Counted from the first letter of the stretch, positions 25,110 through 33,868 are shown. The stretch: 64,000 nucleotides of DNA from Hyphomonas sp. (GCA_020638455.1 JACKIK010000001.1:682001-746000), one strand, 5' to 3'. Numbers and translations are program-made. Notes: generated by a model not told the origin, from the letters alone.

Positions 25110-25717
25110 GATTGTGTCCTCAACTCCTTGAGAAAGACTTCGATTGCCCATTTGGTGGCCTTTCCTGCCGCCTTGCCGTCGAGGTCCCACTGCTCGCGCA
25201 GGGAATCCCAGGCATAGGCACTGTGCAGCAGCTGCAGGACGGCCGCCGCCGCGGTCTTGCGCGACGGATTCAGGTGAGGCGCGATCTCCCCGACAATGGC
25301 GAGGAATGCCTTGCGCCGTTCGGCGTTCAGTGAGGCGCGCATCTCGCGCCCCTGCGCCGTGGATATGCTTGCCACGATTTGCGGCGCGACGCGGTCGAAC
25401 CCCGCGAAGAGCTTGTCATGCTGGTTAAGCAGCGCATCCGCGCTTTCCGGCATGCCGATGCCTGGACCCATCTCGTCGTTGAGATGCTCCCAGAGCCCGT
25501 GCAGCAAGTGGTCACGCGTCGGAAAGTGCCGGTACACGGTCATTTCGGTGACGCCGGCACGTTCGGCGACGGCCTTGAATGTGATCCCATCGGGTGCGCC
25601 ATGCTCTGCGAGCAGGCTGGCTGTCGCCTTCTGGATTCGGTCTCGCGTCAGTTCCATCTGCGCCGAACGCAGGCTGGAGGCGCGACCCTTCTTTGATGTT
25701 TGTTTTGCTATAGTCAT
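25106..25717 (-). CDS. TetR family regulator with autoregulatory palindrome at its start
   Basis: 203 residues from the ATG at 25717. HTH: R-D-R-I-Q-K-A-T-A-S-L-L-A-E-H-G-A-P through V-T-E-M-T-V-Y-R-H-F-P-T-R-D-H-L (about 24-68). A reading from TTG at 25753 is in frame, but that TTG is the -35 hexamer, so it is rejected. A perfect ATGTTAGT/ACTAACAT palindrome touches the ATG, indicating self-repression. It overlaps the next gene by ATGA. Confidence 0.88.
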   Translation of the reverse strand: MTIAKQTSKKGRASSLRSAQMELTRDRIQKATASLLAEHGAPDGITFKAVAERAGVTEMTVYRHFPTRDHLLHGLWEHLNDEMGPGIGMPESADALLNQHDKLFAGFDRVAPQIVASISTAQGREMRASLNAERRKAFLAIVGEIAPHLNPSRKTAAAAVLQLLHSAYAWDSLREQWDLDGKAAGKATKWAIEVFLKELRTQS

Positions 25718-25753
25718 GTTAGTACGACTAACATTTGGAAATACATTCGTCAA
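25716..25753 (-). promoter_or_regulatory. TetR operator and promoter, probably leaderless
   Basis: Perfect palindrome ATGTTAGT-N3-ACTAACAT at 25716-25734 directly abuts the start codon (25717-25715). Minus-strand TTGACG at 25753-25748 is a -35 candidate; a -10 about 17 bp on (TAGTCG) is weak and lies in the palindrome. The expected transcript would begin at or near the ATG. Confidence 0.7.
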
Positions 25754-25833
25754 GCGCCGATAAGCGCTTCGTGCTGAGCGGGCTGGATTCAGGCTTGCAG
25801 GCGCGGGAAAGGGTCCGTGGCCGGGAACACGCC

Positions 25834-26283
25834 CTAAGGCTCGTTCCCTTCCCAGTCGACGATCCAGTCTTCGGGGTCCTCGTCGAAGACGGTCTCCTCC
25901 GAGACGGTCCGGCCCCGGATGGAATTGCCGGTCGTGTGCACGCGGTTGCGGTCACCGCAGACCAGATGGTGCCATTCGGGCAGGTCGCGGCCTTCCAGCA
26001 CCAGCCGGTAGGCGCAGCTCTTCGGCATCCATTTGATCTCCGCGACATTCTGCGGGGTGAGAATCACGCAGTCCTCAACAATCTTCTTGCGGTTCTCATA
26101 GTCGGCGCAGCGGCAGATCTGTGCATCCAGCAGGCGGCAGTGAAGCCGGGTGTAGGCGATTTCGCCGGTATCCTCGTCTTCCAGTTTCAACAGGCAGCAC
26201 TTGGCGCAGCCGTCGCAGAGCGACTCCCACTCCTCATGCGTCATCTCGTCCAGCGTCTTCCGTTTCCAGAAGGGCTCGCTCAT
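25834..26283 (-). CDS. YcgN-family (UPF0260) cysteine cluster protein
   Basis: 149 residues. The cysteines are arranged as in UPF0260 proteins: C-D-G-C-A-K-C-C-L-L-K near residues 23-33, then H-C-R-L-L-D-A-Q-I-C-R-C, then S-C-A-Y-R-L and V-C-G-D. They probably bind an iron-sulfur cluster or zinc; function unknown. The ATG at 26283 overlaps the stop of the upstream acetyltransferase. A degraded duplicate of its last codons lies at 24519-24570. Confidence 0.9.
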   Translation of the reverse strand: MSEPFWKRKTLDEMTHEEWESLCDGCAKCCLLKLEDEDTGEIAYTRLHCRLLDAQICRCADYENRKKIVEDCVILTPQNVAEIKWMPKSCAYRLVLEGRDLPEWHHLVCGDRNRVHTTGNSIRGRTVSEETVFDEDPEDWIVDWEGNEP

Positions 26284-26555
26284 GCCAGCGCGGCGGCCCA
26301 TTCCGCCTTCTTCTCGATCAGGGCGGAGGCAAACCAGCATTCCGACGAGACGGTCTCGCCGGCAGCAATGACGTCCTGCATGATCTGCTTCACCAGCCGG
26401 CTGCCATAGCCGCGTCCGCCCAGCGGGCCGGGCACGATCGTGTGGGTGATGTGCCGATGGCCCTCGGTCGGGCGCTCATAGGTGAGATAGGCCTCCAACC
26501 CCTCCGCAAAGAGGCTGTAGCGCATGCGCATTTCGTCATGGAGGATCTCGGTCAT
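26280..26555 (-). CDS. Small YjdJ-type GNAT N-acetyltransferase
   Basis: 91 residues, the minimal GNAT_2/YjdJ form: R-M-R-Y-S-L-F... A-Y-L-T-Y, the strand I-T-H-T-I-V-P, the acetyl-CoA loop G-R-G-Y-G-S-R-L-V, and conserved Cys-Trp-Phe near the C-terminus. Starts at ATG 26555 and overlaps the ycgN-like gene by ATGA; diverges from mnmC with under 80 bp between. Substrate unknown. Confidence 0.85.
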   Translation of the reverse strand: MTEILHDEMRMRYSLFAEGLEAYLTYERPTEGHRHITHTIVPGPLGGRGYGSRLVKQIMQDVIAAGETVSSECWFASALIEKKAEWAAALA

Positions 26556-26633
26556 GGCCCTTAAGTGGCCCGCCTCGGGGCCGAGCGCAAGCGGCTGCTG
26601 TTCAAAGCCCGGCTCCGCCGCTATCAGGCGGCC

Positions 26634-28490
26634 ATGGCCCGCCTGCTGACACAGCCCGAAATCGACTGGAAGGATGACGGCACGCCGGTCGCGCGGGCGG
26701 CGGGCGATGTCTATTTCACGGCCGGCGACGGCCTCGCCGAGACGCGCGCCGTCTTCCTCGCCGGCTGCGCCTTGCCGGAGGCATGGGCAGGCCGCGAGGC
26801 CTTCACCATCGCCGAGACCGGTTTCGGCACGGGGCTCAATTTTCTTGCTGCCTGGGAATTGTGGCGCGCGCACCGTCCCTCGCCCGCCGCTGTCCTGCAC
26901 TTCGTGAGTTTCGAGGGCTACCCCCTCACCTGCGCGGACGCCGCTCGTGCCCTGTCCGCCTGGCCGGAGCTGTCCGGCCTTGCCGGGAGGCTCACTACTG
27001 TCTGGCCCGGCCCGGTGCGCGGCGTGCGGCGGCTCGCCTGGCCCGAGGACGGGATCACGCTGACACTCCACCTCGGCGACATTGCCGACATGCTGCCAGC
27101 GAGCCAGATCCGCGCCGATGCCTGGTTCCTCGACGGGTTCAGCCCGGCAAAGAACGAGGCGATGTGGGAAGGCAGCCTGTTCCCGCTGATCGCCGCGCGC
27201 AGCGCGCCGGGCGCTCGGGCAGCGACCTTCACCGTGGCGGGCGGCGTACGGCGCAGCCTCGCCGCCGCCGGCTTCGATGTCGCGAAGGCTCCCGGCCACG
27301 GGCGCAAGCGGGAGCGTCTGGAAGCGCGCCTTGCGACACCGCCCGCCCCGGCGCCGGATCCCCACGGCATTGCCGTCCCCCTTCCCCGCGCCCGGCGCGT
27401 TGCCATACTCGGCGCCGGGATCGCGGGGGCGACCGCCGCCCAAGCCCTGCGCAGCCTCGGCGCCGAGCCGGTCGTCTTCGACCCGGCTCCCGGCCCCGCA
27501 AGCGGCGGCAGCGGCAACCCGATGGGCCTCGTCATGCCGCGCCTCGATGCCGGCGACACCTTGCAGGCCCGATTACTTGTCGACGCCTGTCTCGCCGCGC
27601 GCACAACCTATGCCGGCCGGCCGGGCGTCACCGAAACGACCGTCCGGCAACTGCCGAAGGACGCGGCGGAGGCGGCCCGCTTCGAAAGGCTTCTGGCCGA
27701 CCCGCCCCTGCCGCTGGAAGACCTCGAAGCCCTTTCCGGCGGCGGCCTGCTGCACAAGCGCGCCCTGATCGTCGAGCCGGCAAAGCTCATCCCGTCGCTG
27801 CTGGATGGCATCGACCAGCGCTACGGCGTCATGCCGGAAACGGACCTCCGCACCCGGACAGTGAATGGCGAAGCCTTCGATGCCGTGATCCTTGCCAACG
27901 GCATGGCGGCCGGCACTGCCCTTCCCTGGCTCGGCCTGGAAGCGCGCATGGGACAGGTGGATTTCTGCGACGGCCCGGCCGATGCCCCGCCCTTCGCCAT
28001 GGCCAGCGGCACCTATGCCCTCGCCCTGGGTCACCGCCGCCTCTGGGGGGCGACGTTTGACAAGGTCGAGCCGGAGACAATCCCCTGCACATCCGAAGCC
28101 GCCCGCGCCGAAAACCTGAAAGGCGTCGAAGCGCTTGGCCCCTACTGGGTGCGCGATACGGCCGGGCCCGGCATCGCCTCCCGCGCCAGCCTGCGCGCCA
28201 CCACAGCAGACCGCCTGCCCCTGATCGGCGCCGTGCCGGAGCATGACGCTTTTCTCGAAACCTTCGCCGGAATGCGAAAAGGGCGCCCGGCAGATGCGGA
28301 CGCCCCTTTGGTGCCTGGCATTTTCCTTGCCTCCGGCTTCGGTGCGCGGGGCTTTACCTGGGGCCCGTGGGCCGGTTCGATCCTTGCCGCCCGCCTCTGC
28401 GGCGCGCCGGCCCCGGCCAGCCTCGCCGCGCTCGAGGCCGTCAGCCCCGCGCGGCTCCTGCTGCGCGCCCTAAAGCGGCAGCAGGCCTGA
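26634..28490 (+). CDS. mnmC: Bifunctional tRNA wobble-uridine modification enzyme MnmC
   Basis: 618 residues with both halves of MnmC. N-terminal methyltransferase (about 1-235): [15 protein letters not shown] loop, and [18 protein letters not shown]-terminal FAD oxidase: [15 protein letters not shown] dinucleotide loop (about 255), S-G-G-S-G-N-P-M-G, and terminal [11 protein letters not shown]. It removes the carboxymethyl group from cmnm5U and methylates nm5U to mnm5U at tRNA position 34. The ATG at 26634 fits homologues; an upstream start adds 23 basic residues. Confidence 0.95.
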   Translation: MARLLTQPEIDWKDDGTPVARAAGDVYFTAGDGLAETRAVFLAGCALPEAWAGREAFTIAETGFGTGLNFLAAWELWRAHRPSPAAVLHFVSFEGYPLTCADAARALSAWPELSGLAGRLTTVWPGPVRGVRRLAWPEDGITLTLHLGDIADMLPASQIRADAWFLDGFSPAKNEAMWEGSLFPLIAARSAPGARAATFTVAGGVRRSLAAAGFDVAKAPGHGRKRERLEARLATPPAPAPDPHGIAVPLPRARRVAILGAGIAGATAAQALRSLGAEPVVFDPAPGPASGGSGNPMGLVMPRLDAGDTLQARLLVDACLAARTTYAGRPGVTETTVRQLPKDAAEAARFERLLADPPLPLEDLEALSGGGLLHKRALIVEPAKLIPSLLDGIDQRYGVMPETDLRTRTVNGEAFDAVILANGMAAGTALPWLGLEARMGQVDFCDGPADAPPFAMASGTYALALGHRRLWGATFDKVEPETIPCTSEAARAENLKGVEALGPYWVRDTAGPGIASRASLRATTADRLPLIGAVPEHDAFLETFAGMRKGRPADADAPLVPGIFLASGFGARGFTWGPWAGSILAARLCGAPAPASLAALEAVSPARLLLRALKRQQA

Positions 28491-28679
28491 GACGTGGTCG
28501 GCCCGGACGACGGCGAGGCGAACGCCGCCATCCTCGTGCGGGGCAACTGAAAGTTCGAGTCCGCCCAGTTCGATCGCCATGTGCCCCTGCAGGATGTAGA
28601 CTGTCAGGATCGTGGCGAAGACCAGCAGCATGATGCCCGGCATCAGCCAGTTGTTGGTCAGAAGAGTCCCCTTGCTCAT
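28470..28679 (-). CDS. Small single-helix membrane protein
   Basis: 69 residues with one strong membrane helix ([20 protein letters not shown], about 12-31) and a short soluble tail. AGGAACGG precedes the ATG. It lies 63 bp beyond the pspC stop on the same strand and could be the last member of the psp transcript; its end overlaps the convergent mnmC by 21 bp. No known family. Confidence 0.6.
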   Translation of the reverse strand: MSKGTLLTNNWLMPGIMLLVFATILTVYILQGHMAIELGGLELSVAPHEDGGVRLAVVRADHVSGLLPL

Positions 28680-28742
28680 TGTTCCGTTCCTTTGCCGGAG
28701 TCTGTCAGTTGATGTTGCCGCTGTTATTGCTTTGTGTGCGGA

Positions 28743-29195
28743 TCAGTTGTTGCCCTGTTCGAGATCGCGGAATTCCTTGCGGAGCCGCCACTCGTCTGAG
28801 GTGACCTTGCGCTCGATGTCGCGCAGGCGCTCGTCGAGATCCATGAAGGTGTATTTAAGGTTGCCGAAAGTGGCGCGCGGACGGTCCGAGACGCCGCGCC
28901 AGAAGGCATCCTCGTCCGGAGAGATCGGCGCGCGCCCCATCGGGGCACGCGGGGTGATCATCCAGATCGTGACGTAGATGATCACGCCGACCGGGCCGAA
29001 CATGAAGAGCGTTCCGAGCACGGCGAGCACACGGACCAGGATCGGCTCCCAGCCGAAGCGTTCGGCAAGGCCGCCGCAGACGCCGGCAATCACCTTGTCA
29101 TCGCGCGAGCGGTAGAAGCGCTTGGGGTTGGGCGAGCCGTAGACCCGGTCATCGCCATGAATGGCATCGCGGAACGGGCGGGAAGAGCGGGACAT
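28743..29195 (-). CDS. pspC: Phage shock protein C
   Basis: 150 residues. The PspC domain is clear: K-R-F-Y-R-S-R-D-D-K-V-I-A-G-V-C-G-G-L-A-E-R-F-G at about 25-48, then a membrane helix (L-A-V-L-G-T-L-F-M-F-G-P-V-G-V-I-I-Y) and a C-terminal charged helix likely to be a coiled coil (L-D-E-R-L-R-D-I-E-R-K-V). It senses membrane damage with PspB and frees PspF by binding PspA. GAGGAAACGAA precedes the ATG at 29195. Confidence 0.95.
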   Translation of the reverse strand: MSRSSRPFRDAIHGDDRVYGSPNPKRFYRSRDDKVIAGVCGGLAERFGWEPILVRVLAVLGTLFMFGPVGVIIYVTIWMITPRAPMGRAPISPDEDAFWRGVSDRPRATFGNLKYTFMDLDERLRDIERKVTSDEWRLRKEFRDLEQGNN

Positions 29196-29205
29196 TTCGT
29201 TTCCT

Positions 29206-29466
29206 CTAATCGTCAAGAGTTGTGCGGGAGCTGCGCGGCGGCCGGCGGGGCGAGTCCTCGTCCTGGCTGTCGAGCAGGCGTTCCAGCGTTTCGATCCGGC
29301 GCTCCATATTCCGCGCCGAGCGCCAGAGATCCTCCATCATCCGCTCGTCGTCCGGCAGAAGCGTCTTCTGCCGGCGCCAGAGCGTGATGTAGTGAAAGAT
29401 CATGCCGGGCAGGACGACGAAGATCGCCAGAACGGCAACGAGCGGGATGAGGTTGTCGGCCATCAT
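29206..29466 (-). CDS. pspB: Phage shock protein B
   Basis: 86 residues: N-terminal membrane helix (L-I-P-L-V-A-V-L-A-I-F-V-V-L-P-G-M-I-F-H-Y), then W-R-R-Q-K and a leucine-zipper-like helix with M-E-R-R-I-E-T-L-E-R-L-L-D, the usual PspB signature. The start region ATGATGG overlaps the stop of the tiny gene before it. With PspC it forms the inner-membrane sensor of the response. Confidence 0.9.
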   Translation of the reverse strand: MMADNLIPLVAVLAIFVVLPGMIFHYITLWRRQKTLLPDDERMMEDLWRSARNMERRIETLERLLDSQDEDSPRRPPRSSRTTLDD

Positions 29467-29573
29467 GCCGCCTCGTCAGACTTGGCCCGGCGCTCTTCGA
29501 GCGACTGGGCGATCAGGCCCGGGGCGCACATCACGGTCAGGAAGCCGCCGAGAAAGATCAGGGATGTGATCAT
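29463..29573 (-). CDS. Tiny membrane protein in the psp operon (36 aa)
   Basis: 36 residues, MITSLIFLGGFLTVMCAPGL followed by a charged tail. One membrane helix. Its TGA overlaps the pspB start (ATGATG), and it begins 4 bp beyond the pspA stop. The position and overlap argue strongly for real translation. It has no E. coli Psp counterpart that I recognise (PspD, PspE and PspG differ). Confidence 0.65.
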   Translation of the reverse strand: MITSLIFLGGFLTVMCAPGLIAQSLEERRAKSDEAA

Positions 29574-29577
29574 CGGA

Positions 29578-30258
29578 TCAGCCCTCCGTCTTCTTGGCGG
29601 CGGTCTTGGAACGCTTGGCCTTCAGGGCGGCGAGCTCCTTCTCGATGCTCTCGTCGCGCTCGAGGGCGGCGAACTGGGCTTCGAGGGTCGGCTCGGTGCC
29701 GCGGATCTGGTCGGCATAGGCTTCCATCTCGTCAACCTTGCGCTCGATATTGCCGTAGCGGGCGAGCGCTTCGTCGACGCGGCCGTCATAGACCTGGCTG
29801 CGCATGCGGATACGCTGCTCGGCAGCCTCGCGACGCATCATCAGTGCACGGTGCTTCGCCTTGGCCTCGTCGAGCTTGGCCTGCAGCTTGGACAGATCGT
29901 CCTGACGCTTTTCGAAGGCTTCCTCAGCGGCCGCCATGGCATTCTTGCGGCGTTCGATTTCGGTTTCGGCCTTCTGCTTGGCGATCAGCGCGCCGCGGGC
30001 AAGGTCCTCGCGACCCTTGTCGATGGCAAGCTCCGCCTTGGCGGTCCAGTCGTCGCGCACGGCGGAGAAGTGGGCGATATCACGCTCCATCTCTTTCTTG
30101 TCGGCCATGGCGCGGGCTGCGGCCGTGCGCACTTCGACCAGCGTGTCTTCCATTTCCTGGATGATCAGGCGGGCGATCTTTTCGGGGTTTTCGGCATTGT
30201 CGAGCATCGCGTTGATGTTCGAGTTGATGATGTCACCGAGGCGGGAAAACAGACCCAT
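29578..30258 (-). CDS. pspA: Phage shock protein A (PspA/IM30/ESCRT-III-like)
   Basis: 226 residues, almost wholly coiled coil. Begins M-G-L-F-S-R-L-G-D-I-I-N-S-N-I-N-A-M-L-D, the amphipathic membrane-binding helix, followed by D-N-A-E-N-P-E-K-I-A-R-L-I-I-Q-E-M, the PspA hallmark. It inhibits PspF in unstressed cells and polymerises on damaged inner membrane. The start at 30258 removes a spurious N-terminal extension. Confidence 0.97.
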   Translation of the reverse strand: MGLFSRLGDIINSNINAMLDNAENPEKIARLIIQEMEDTLVEVRTAAARAMADKKEMERDIAHFSAVRDDWTAKAELAIDKGREDLARGALIAKQKAETEIERRKNAMAAAEEAFEKRQDDLSKLQAKLDEAKAKHRALMMRREAAEQRIRMRSQVYDGRVDEALARYGNIERKVDEMEAYADQIRGTEPTLEAQFAALERDESIEKELAALKAKRSKTAAKKTEG

Positions 30259-30286
30259 GTTGGTGTCCTTTCGTGTCTGGGAGGGA

Positions 30287-30418
30287 TTAGAAGAAGAAGC
30301 CGCCGAGGAAGACGCCGACAGCAAAGAACATCCAGGTCTCTGCGGGGCGCGTCGACAGCCAGCGGCCAAAGCGGCCGGCGTCGGAGCGGGTTTCGGTGCG
30401 GTAATCGCGGTCTTCCAT
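30287..30418 (-). CDS. Tiny membrane protein leading the psp operon (43 aa)
   Basis: 43 residues: a charged N-terminus (MEDRDYRTETRSDAGRF), then one C-terminal membrane helix ending GVFLGGFFF. It lies 28 bp before pspA and about 48 bp downstream of the predicted sigma-54 start site, so it is the first cistron of the operon. Small tail-anchored protein; function unknown, but a role in stress sensing is plausible from position. Confidence 0.65.
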   Translation of the reverse strand: MEDRDYRTETRSDAGRFGRWLSTRPAETWMFFAVGVFLGGFFF

Positions 30419-30476
30419 TTCAGTCCTTCCTTCCGGGGTTCGAGCAACGCCCTGTCGCTCTGAGCCCTTCCTTCAT

Positions 30477-30493
30477 TTCAAGGACCGTGCCAA
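30477..30493 (-). promoter_or_regulatory. Sigma-54 promoter of the psp operon
   Basis: The minus strand reads TTGGCACGGTCCTTGAA, matching the -24/-12 consensus YTGGCACG-N4-TTGCW except for GA in place of GC at -12. It lies between the divergent pspF and the first psp cistron, exactly where a PspF-dependent promoter is expected, and rpoN is present in the window. Confidence 0.85.
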
Positions 30494-30519
30494 CCCGAAA
30501 TTAATTTCATAACCATTTG

Positions 30520-30594
30520 TTTTTATTGAATAAAAATCTCAATTTACCATCATCCGGAAAGAACTTTTTGTCTATCTGCCGATTTTTTTAATCG
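30520..30594. promoter_or_regulatory. Inverted repeats in the pspF/psp intergenic region, putative enhancer sites
   Basis: Two palindromes lie in a strongly AT-rich stretch: TTTTTATT-N1-AATAAAAA (30520-30536) and CGATT-N5-AATCG (30580-30594). They are about 55-70 and 115-130 bp upstream of the predicted psp start site, the range of PspF upstream activating sequences; the AT-rich DNA could also bind IHF. Assignment to PspF is inference. Confidence 0.45.
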
Positions 30595-30626
30595 AAATTG
30601 CAGACTAAAATAGCTAGATTGACGAA

Positions 30627-31721
30627 ATGATTGGTCCGACTTCCCAGCTTATCGGTGAATCTCCCACCTGGCTCAGCGCACAGGAGCATGTCTCCCGCGT
30701 TGCCCCGCTCGACCGGCCGATCCTGGTCATCGGCGAACGCGGAACCGGCAAGGAACTCATCGGCGAGCGCCTGCACTTCCTCTCCCGCCGCTGGGAAGGC
30801 CCGTTCCTGAAGGTGAACTGCGCCGCCCTGTCGGACACGCTGCTCGACTCCGAACTGTTCGGCCATGAGCGCGGCGCCTTCACCGGGGCGACCGAACAGC
30901 GCAAGGGCCGGTTCGAACTCGCCGATGGCGGCACCCTCTTCCTCGACGAGATCGCAACGGCCAGCCAGCAGGTGCAGGAAAAGCTGCTGCGCGTGGTCGA
31001 GTACGGCGAATACCAGCGGCTCGGCGGTTCCCGCGTGCTGACCACCAATGTCCGCATCATCGCCGCAACCAATGGCGACCTGCCCGCAATGGCCGAGGCC
31101 GGGACCTTCCGCGCCGACCTGCTCGACCGGCTTGCCTTCGATGTCATCACCCTGCCGCCGCTCCGCGCCCGCCAGGGCGATGCCAGCCTGCTGGCCGACC
31201 ATTTCGCCCGGCGCATGGCGATCGAGATGGGCGAGGACTTTCCGGGCTTCGCGCCCTCGGCGATCGCCGCCATCGAGGCGCATGACTGGCCGGGCAATGT
31301 GCGCGAACTCAGGAATTTCGCCCAGCGCCTCGCCCATCGTTCGATGCTGATGCATCCGGGTGAGCCGGTGGTCTTCGATCCGTCCGCCATGGACCCGTTC
31401 GAGTCACCGTGGCGACCGTCAGGATCACGTAAACCGACATCTCGATCACGGGACGCAGCGCCACAGTCACCTGTGCTGGCTCAGCCGACGCTGCCCGTGG
31501 GCCACGATTTCAATGCCCAGGTTGCCGCGTTCGAGATGCGCCTGCTGGACGAGGCGCTGGCCGCCAGCCAGGGCCATCAGGGCCGCGCCGCCGAAGCGCT
31601 GGGGCTGACCTATCACCAGCTGCGCGGCCTCCTCAAGAAGCACGAATACGGCCGCAAGCCGGGCAAGCCGAAAGAGGAAGCGGGCACGCCGCTGACCGGC
31701 CCGCCGCGCCCCGCCATGTAG
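30627..31721 (+). CDS. pspF: PspF, sigma-54 enhancer-binding activator of psp
   Basis: 364 residues: AAA+ domain without a receiver, as in PspF. Walker A GERGTGKE (36-43), GAFTGA loop (83-88) that contacts sigma-54, Walker B G-T-L-F-L-D-E, and a C-terminal Fis-type helix-turn-helix (G-R-A-A-E-A-L-G-L-T-Y-H-Q-L-R-G-L-L-K-K). The N-terminal PspA-binding patch around residue 56 has Trp (R-W-E-G-P-F), which in E. coli PspF is needed for PspA control. Divergent from the psp operon. Confidence 0.95.
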   Translation: MIGPTSQLIGESPTWLSAQEHVSRVAPLDRPILVIGERGTGKELIGERLHFLSRRWEGPFLKVNCAALSDTLLDSELFGHERGAFTGATEQRKGRFELADGGTLFLDEIATASQQVQEKLLRVVEYGEYQRLGGSRVLTTNVRIIAATNGDLPAMAEAGTFRADLLDRLAFDVITLPPLRARQGDASLLADHFARRMAIEMGEDFPGFAPSAIAAIEAHDWPGNVRELRNFAQRLAHRSMLMHPGEPVVFDPSAMDPFESPWRPSGSRKPTSRSRDAAPQSPVLAQPTLPVGHDFNAQVAAFEMRLLDEALAASQGHQGRAAEALGLTYHQLRGLLKKHEYGRKPGKPKEEAGTPLTGPPRPAM

Positions 31722-31725
31722 CGGT

Positions 31726-32076
31726 TCAGCCGGCGATCAGCGTCTCGAGGGCGCCGAGAAGTCCAGCAAAGTCAATCGGCTTGGTAATCACGGTCCGGTC
31801 CGCGAAGGCGGCGAGCGCTCTGTTTGCATCATTGCCGGATAGGAACAGGAACGGCGTGCCGGCCGCCGCCAGCCGCTCCGCCACCGGCAGCGACGTGGAC
31901 CCGCGCAAATTCATGTCCAGCACCGCCGCATCCACGGGGCCAGCGCCGAGCAGGTCCAGCGCCTGGTCCGCCGACGCCACCGGCCCGACCACCGCATAGC
32001 CTGCGCCTTCCAGCTGCCTCCGCACATCCATGGCGATCAGGAACTCATCCTCCACCAGCAGGACCCGGCCGCTCAT
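31726..32076 (-). CDS. Single-domain response regulator
   Basis: 116-residue receiver without output domain. Acidic pocket E-D-E at 9-11, phospho-acceptor Asp in A-A-V-L-D-M-N-L (residue about 53), Thr/Ser in F-L-S-G, and Lys in I-T-K-P. Its start overlaps the stop of the HWE kinase (ATGA), so the two are partners. Single-domain receivers beside HWE kinases often act as phosphate sinks or in the general stress response. Confidence 0.92.
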   Translation of the reverse strand: MSGRVLLVEDEFLIAMDVRRQLEGAGYAVVGPVASADQALDLLGAGPVDAAVLDMNLRGSTSLPVAERLAAAGTPFLFLSGNDANRALAAFADRTVITKPIDFAGLLGALETLIAG

Positions 32077-33868
32077 GCAGGGTCCTTCCTTGGAAAGCGG
32101 AAGCGGGCGTGAACGCCTTCGGGCCGGTAGTCGATATCCGCTGAGCCGCCGAGCGAATAAGACAGGCTCTGCTCAATCAGGATACTGCCGAAGCCTTGCC
32201 GGGCCGGCGGAGAGACGGGCGGGCCGTCGTATTCGCGCCAATCGACAAGCGCTTCAGGAATGTCGCGATCCGTCGACTCGCTCCATGCAATCTCGAGCCC
32301 GCCCGTTTCCGTCGATAGAGCGCCATACTTGGCGGCATTGGTTGCGAGTTCATGCAGGACGAGGCCGAAGGCATGGGCCGCCTCCGCACCGAGGCGCAGT
32401 GGCGGCCCCGACAGCCGCACCTGTGCCGACCCGGAGCGCGCATAGGGCATCACCTGGTCGTGCACCAGCTGGTAGAGGTCCGCGTCGCGATGACCGGGGT
32501 CCATCAGCAGGTCGTGGGACTTCGAAATCGCCATAAGCCGCCCGACAAAGGCGTCGCGGAACGTGTCCAGGTCGGTTGCTTCGCGCAACGTGTGCGAAGC
32601 CATTGTCTGCACCGTGGCCAGCGTGTTCTTCACGCGGTGGCTGAGCTCCTTCATCAGCATTTCACGGTGCGCTTCCGCTCGCTGGCGTTCGGAAATATCC
32701 ACACCGGAGGGGACGATGTTCACGACCCTGCCGGCGTCGTCGAAAATCGGCGCCAGCTGGAAGTCGATGGTCGCGCGTCCCTCGCCTGATGTGCGGACGA
32801 CCACGTCACGCCGGACGCGCTCTCCGGCCGCGGCTCGGGCAATATCGGCACGCAGCGTTGCCTGCACCTGCGGGTCGTACGACCACCAATACGTCTCCCA
32901 GAACGGCTTGCCGACGACTTCGGCCCGGTCGATTCCGGCGGCCGCAAGTGCAGTGTGATTGCCTTCCAGCATGGTTCCGTCCGGCGACAACAGGCCGACA
33001 AAAGCCATCACATTGTTGAGAATGGAGCGCAGGCGCTGGTCGCTCTGGCGCAGCCGTTCCTCGGCAATCTTCCGACCGGTGACATCGGCAAAGGAAACCG
33101 CAAATCCATCGTCCAGCTTTGCGGTCGTGACGCGATACCACTCATCGCCGCCTAGTCCGGGATACCGGTATTCGCCCTGCCAGGAATTCCCGGAGTCAAC
33201 GACCTGCTCGTACAGATCAAAAATGCCGGCCTCGAAAATCTGGGGCAACAGCGTGCGCAGCGTGTTTCCGATCAGCTCCTCTTCGGGGCGACCGAACATG
33301 CGGATCGACGTCGGGTTCGCGAATTCGAGGCGAAAGTCCTCGATCCCGCCCGCCTCGTTCCGCATGCTTTGGAAGATGCAGAAGCCGTCCGGCGTCGTCT
33401 GCTGCACCGCGCGGAAGCGCGCTTCGCTGGCGGCCAGCGCTTCGTGCATGCGCTTCTGCTCGGAAATGTCTTCCAGGACCGAGATGAAGTAATCGACCTC
33501 ACCGGAGTTCCTGCGGACGCAGCTGACCGTCAGGTTGACCCAGACAATATGGCCGTCCTTGTGCCAGTAGCGCTTCTCGATCCTGTACGTGTCGCGCTCG
33601 CCCCGGATGGTCTCGTCCAGCAGTCCGAGATCGATATCGAGATCATCGGCGTGGGTGATGTCCTGGAAGGTGATCTTCAGCAATTCCTCGGGCGCGTAGC
33701 CGACAATTTCGGACACCTGCCGGTTGACGCGCAGCCACCGCCCGTCGGGAGCGCCATGCCGACAGCTGCATTCTCGAACGTGTTGCGAAAGCGGGCCTCG
33801 CTTTCGCGGAGGGCTCCCGCCTGTGCAGCCTCGGATCCGGCAGTACGGGCATCAGGTAGGATGGACAT
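32073..33868 (-). CDS. PAS-sensor HWE histidine kinase with an apparent N-terminal frameshift
   Basis: The main reading frame (32073-33716) encodes PAS/PAC modules (ends at Y-F-I-S-V-L-E-D-I-S-E-Q-K, A-E-E-R-L, G-V-D-I-S-E-R-Q-R) and a HWE kinase core: phospho-His in K-E-L-S-H-R-V-K-N-T-L and N-box L-V-L-H-E-L-A-T-N-A-A-K-Y. Upstream, in another frame, 33868 ATG begins a further PAS domain with E-S-E-A-R-F-R-N-T-F-E-N-A-A-V-G-M-A. The two join smoothly if one base is added near 33748-33755 (A-P-D-G-R-W-L-R-V-N-R). Either a recent one-base deletion or an error. A GTG at 33716 could still start a shortened kinase. Confidence 0.8.

Noticed and set aside
25717..25753. TTG at 25753 as start of the TetR gene
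   Set aside because: That TTG belongs to the TTGACG -35-like hexamer and the added residues lie across the operator palindrome.
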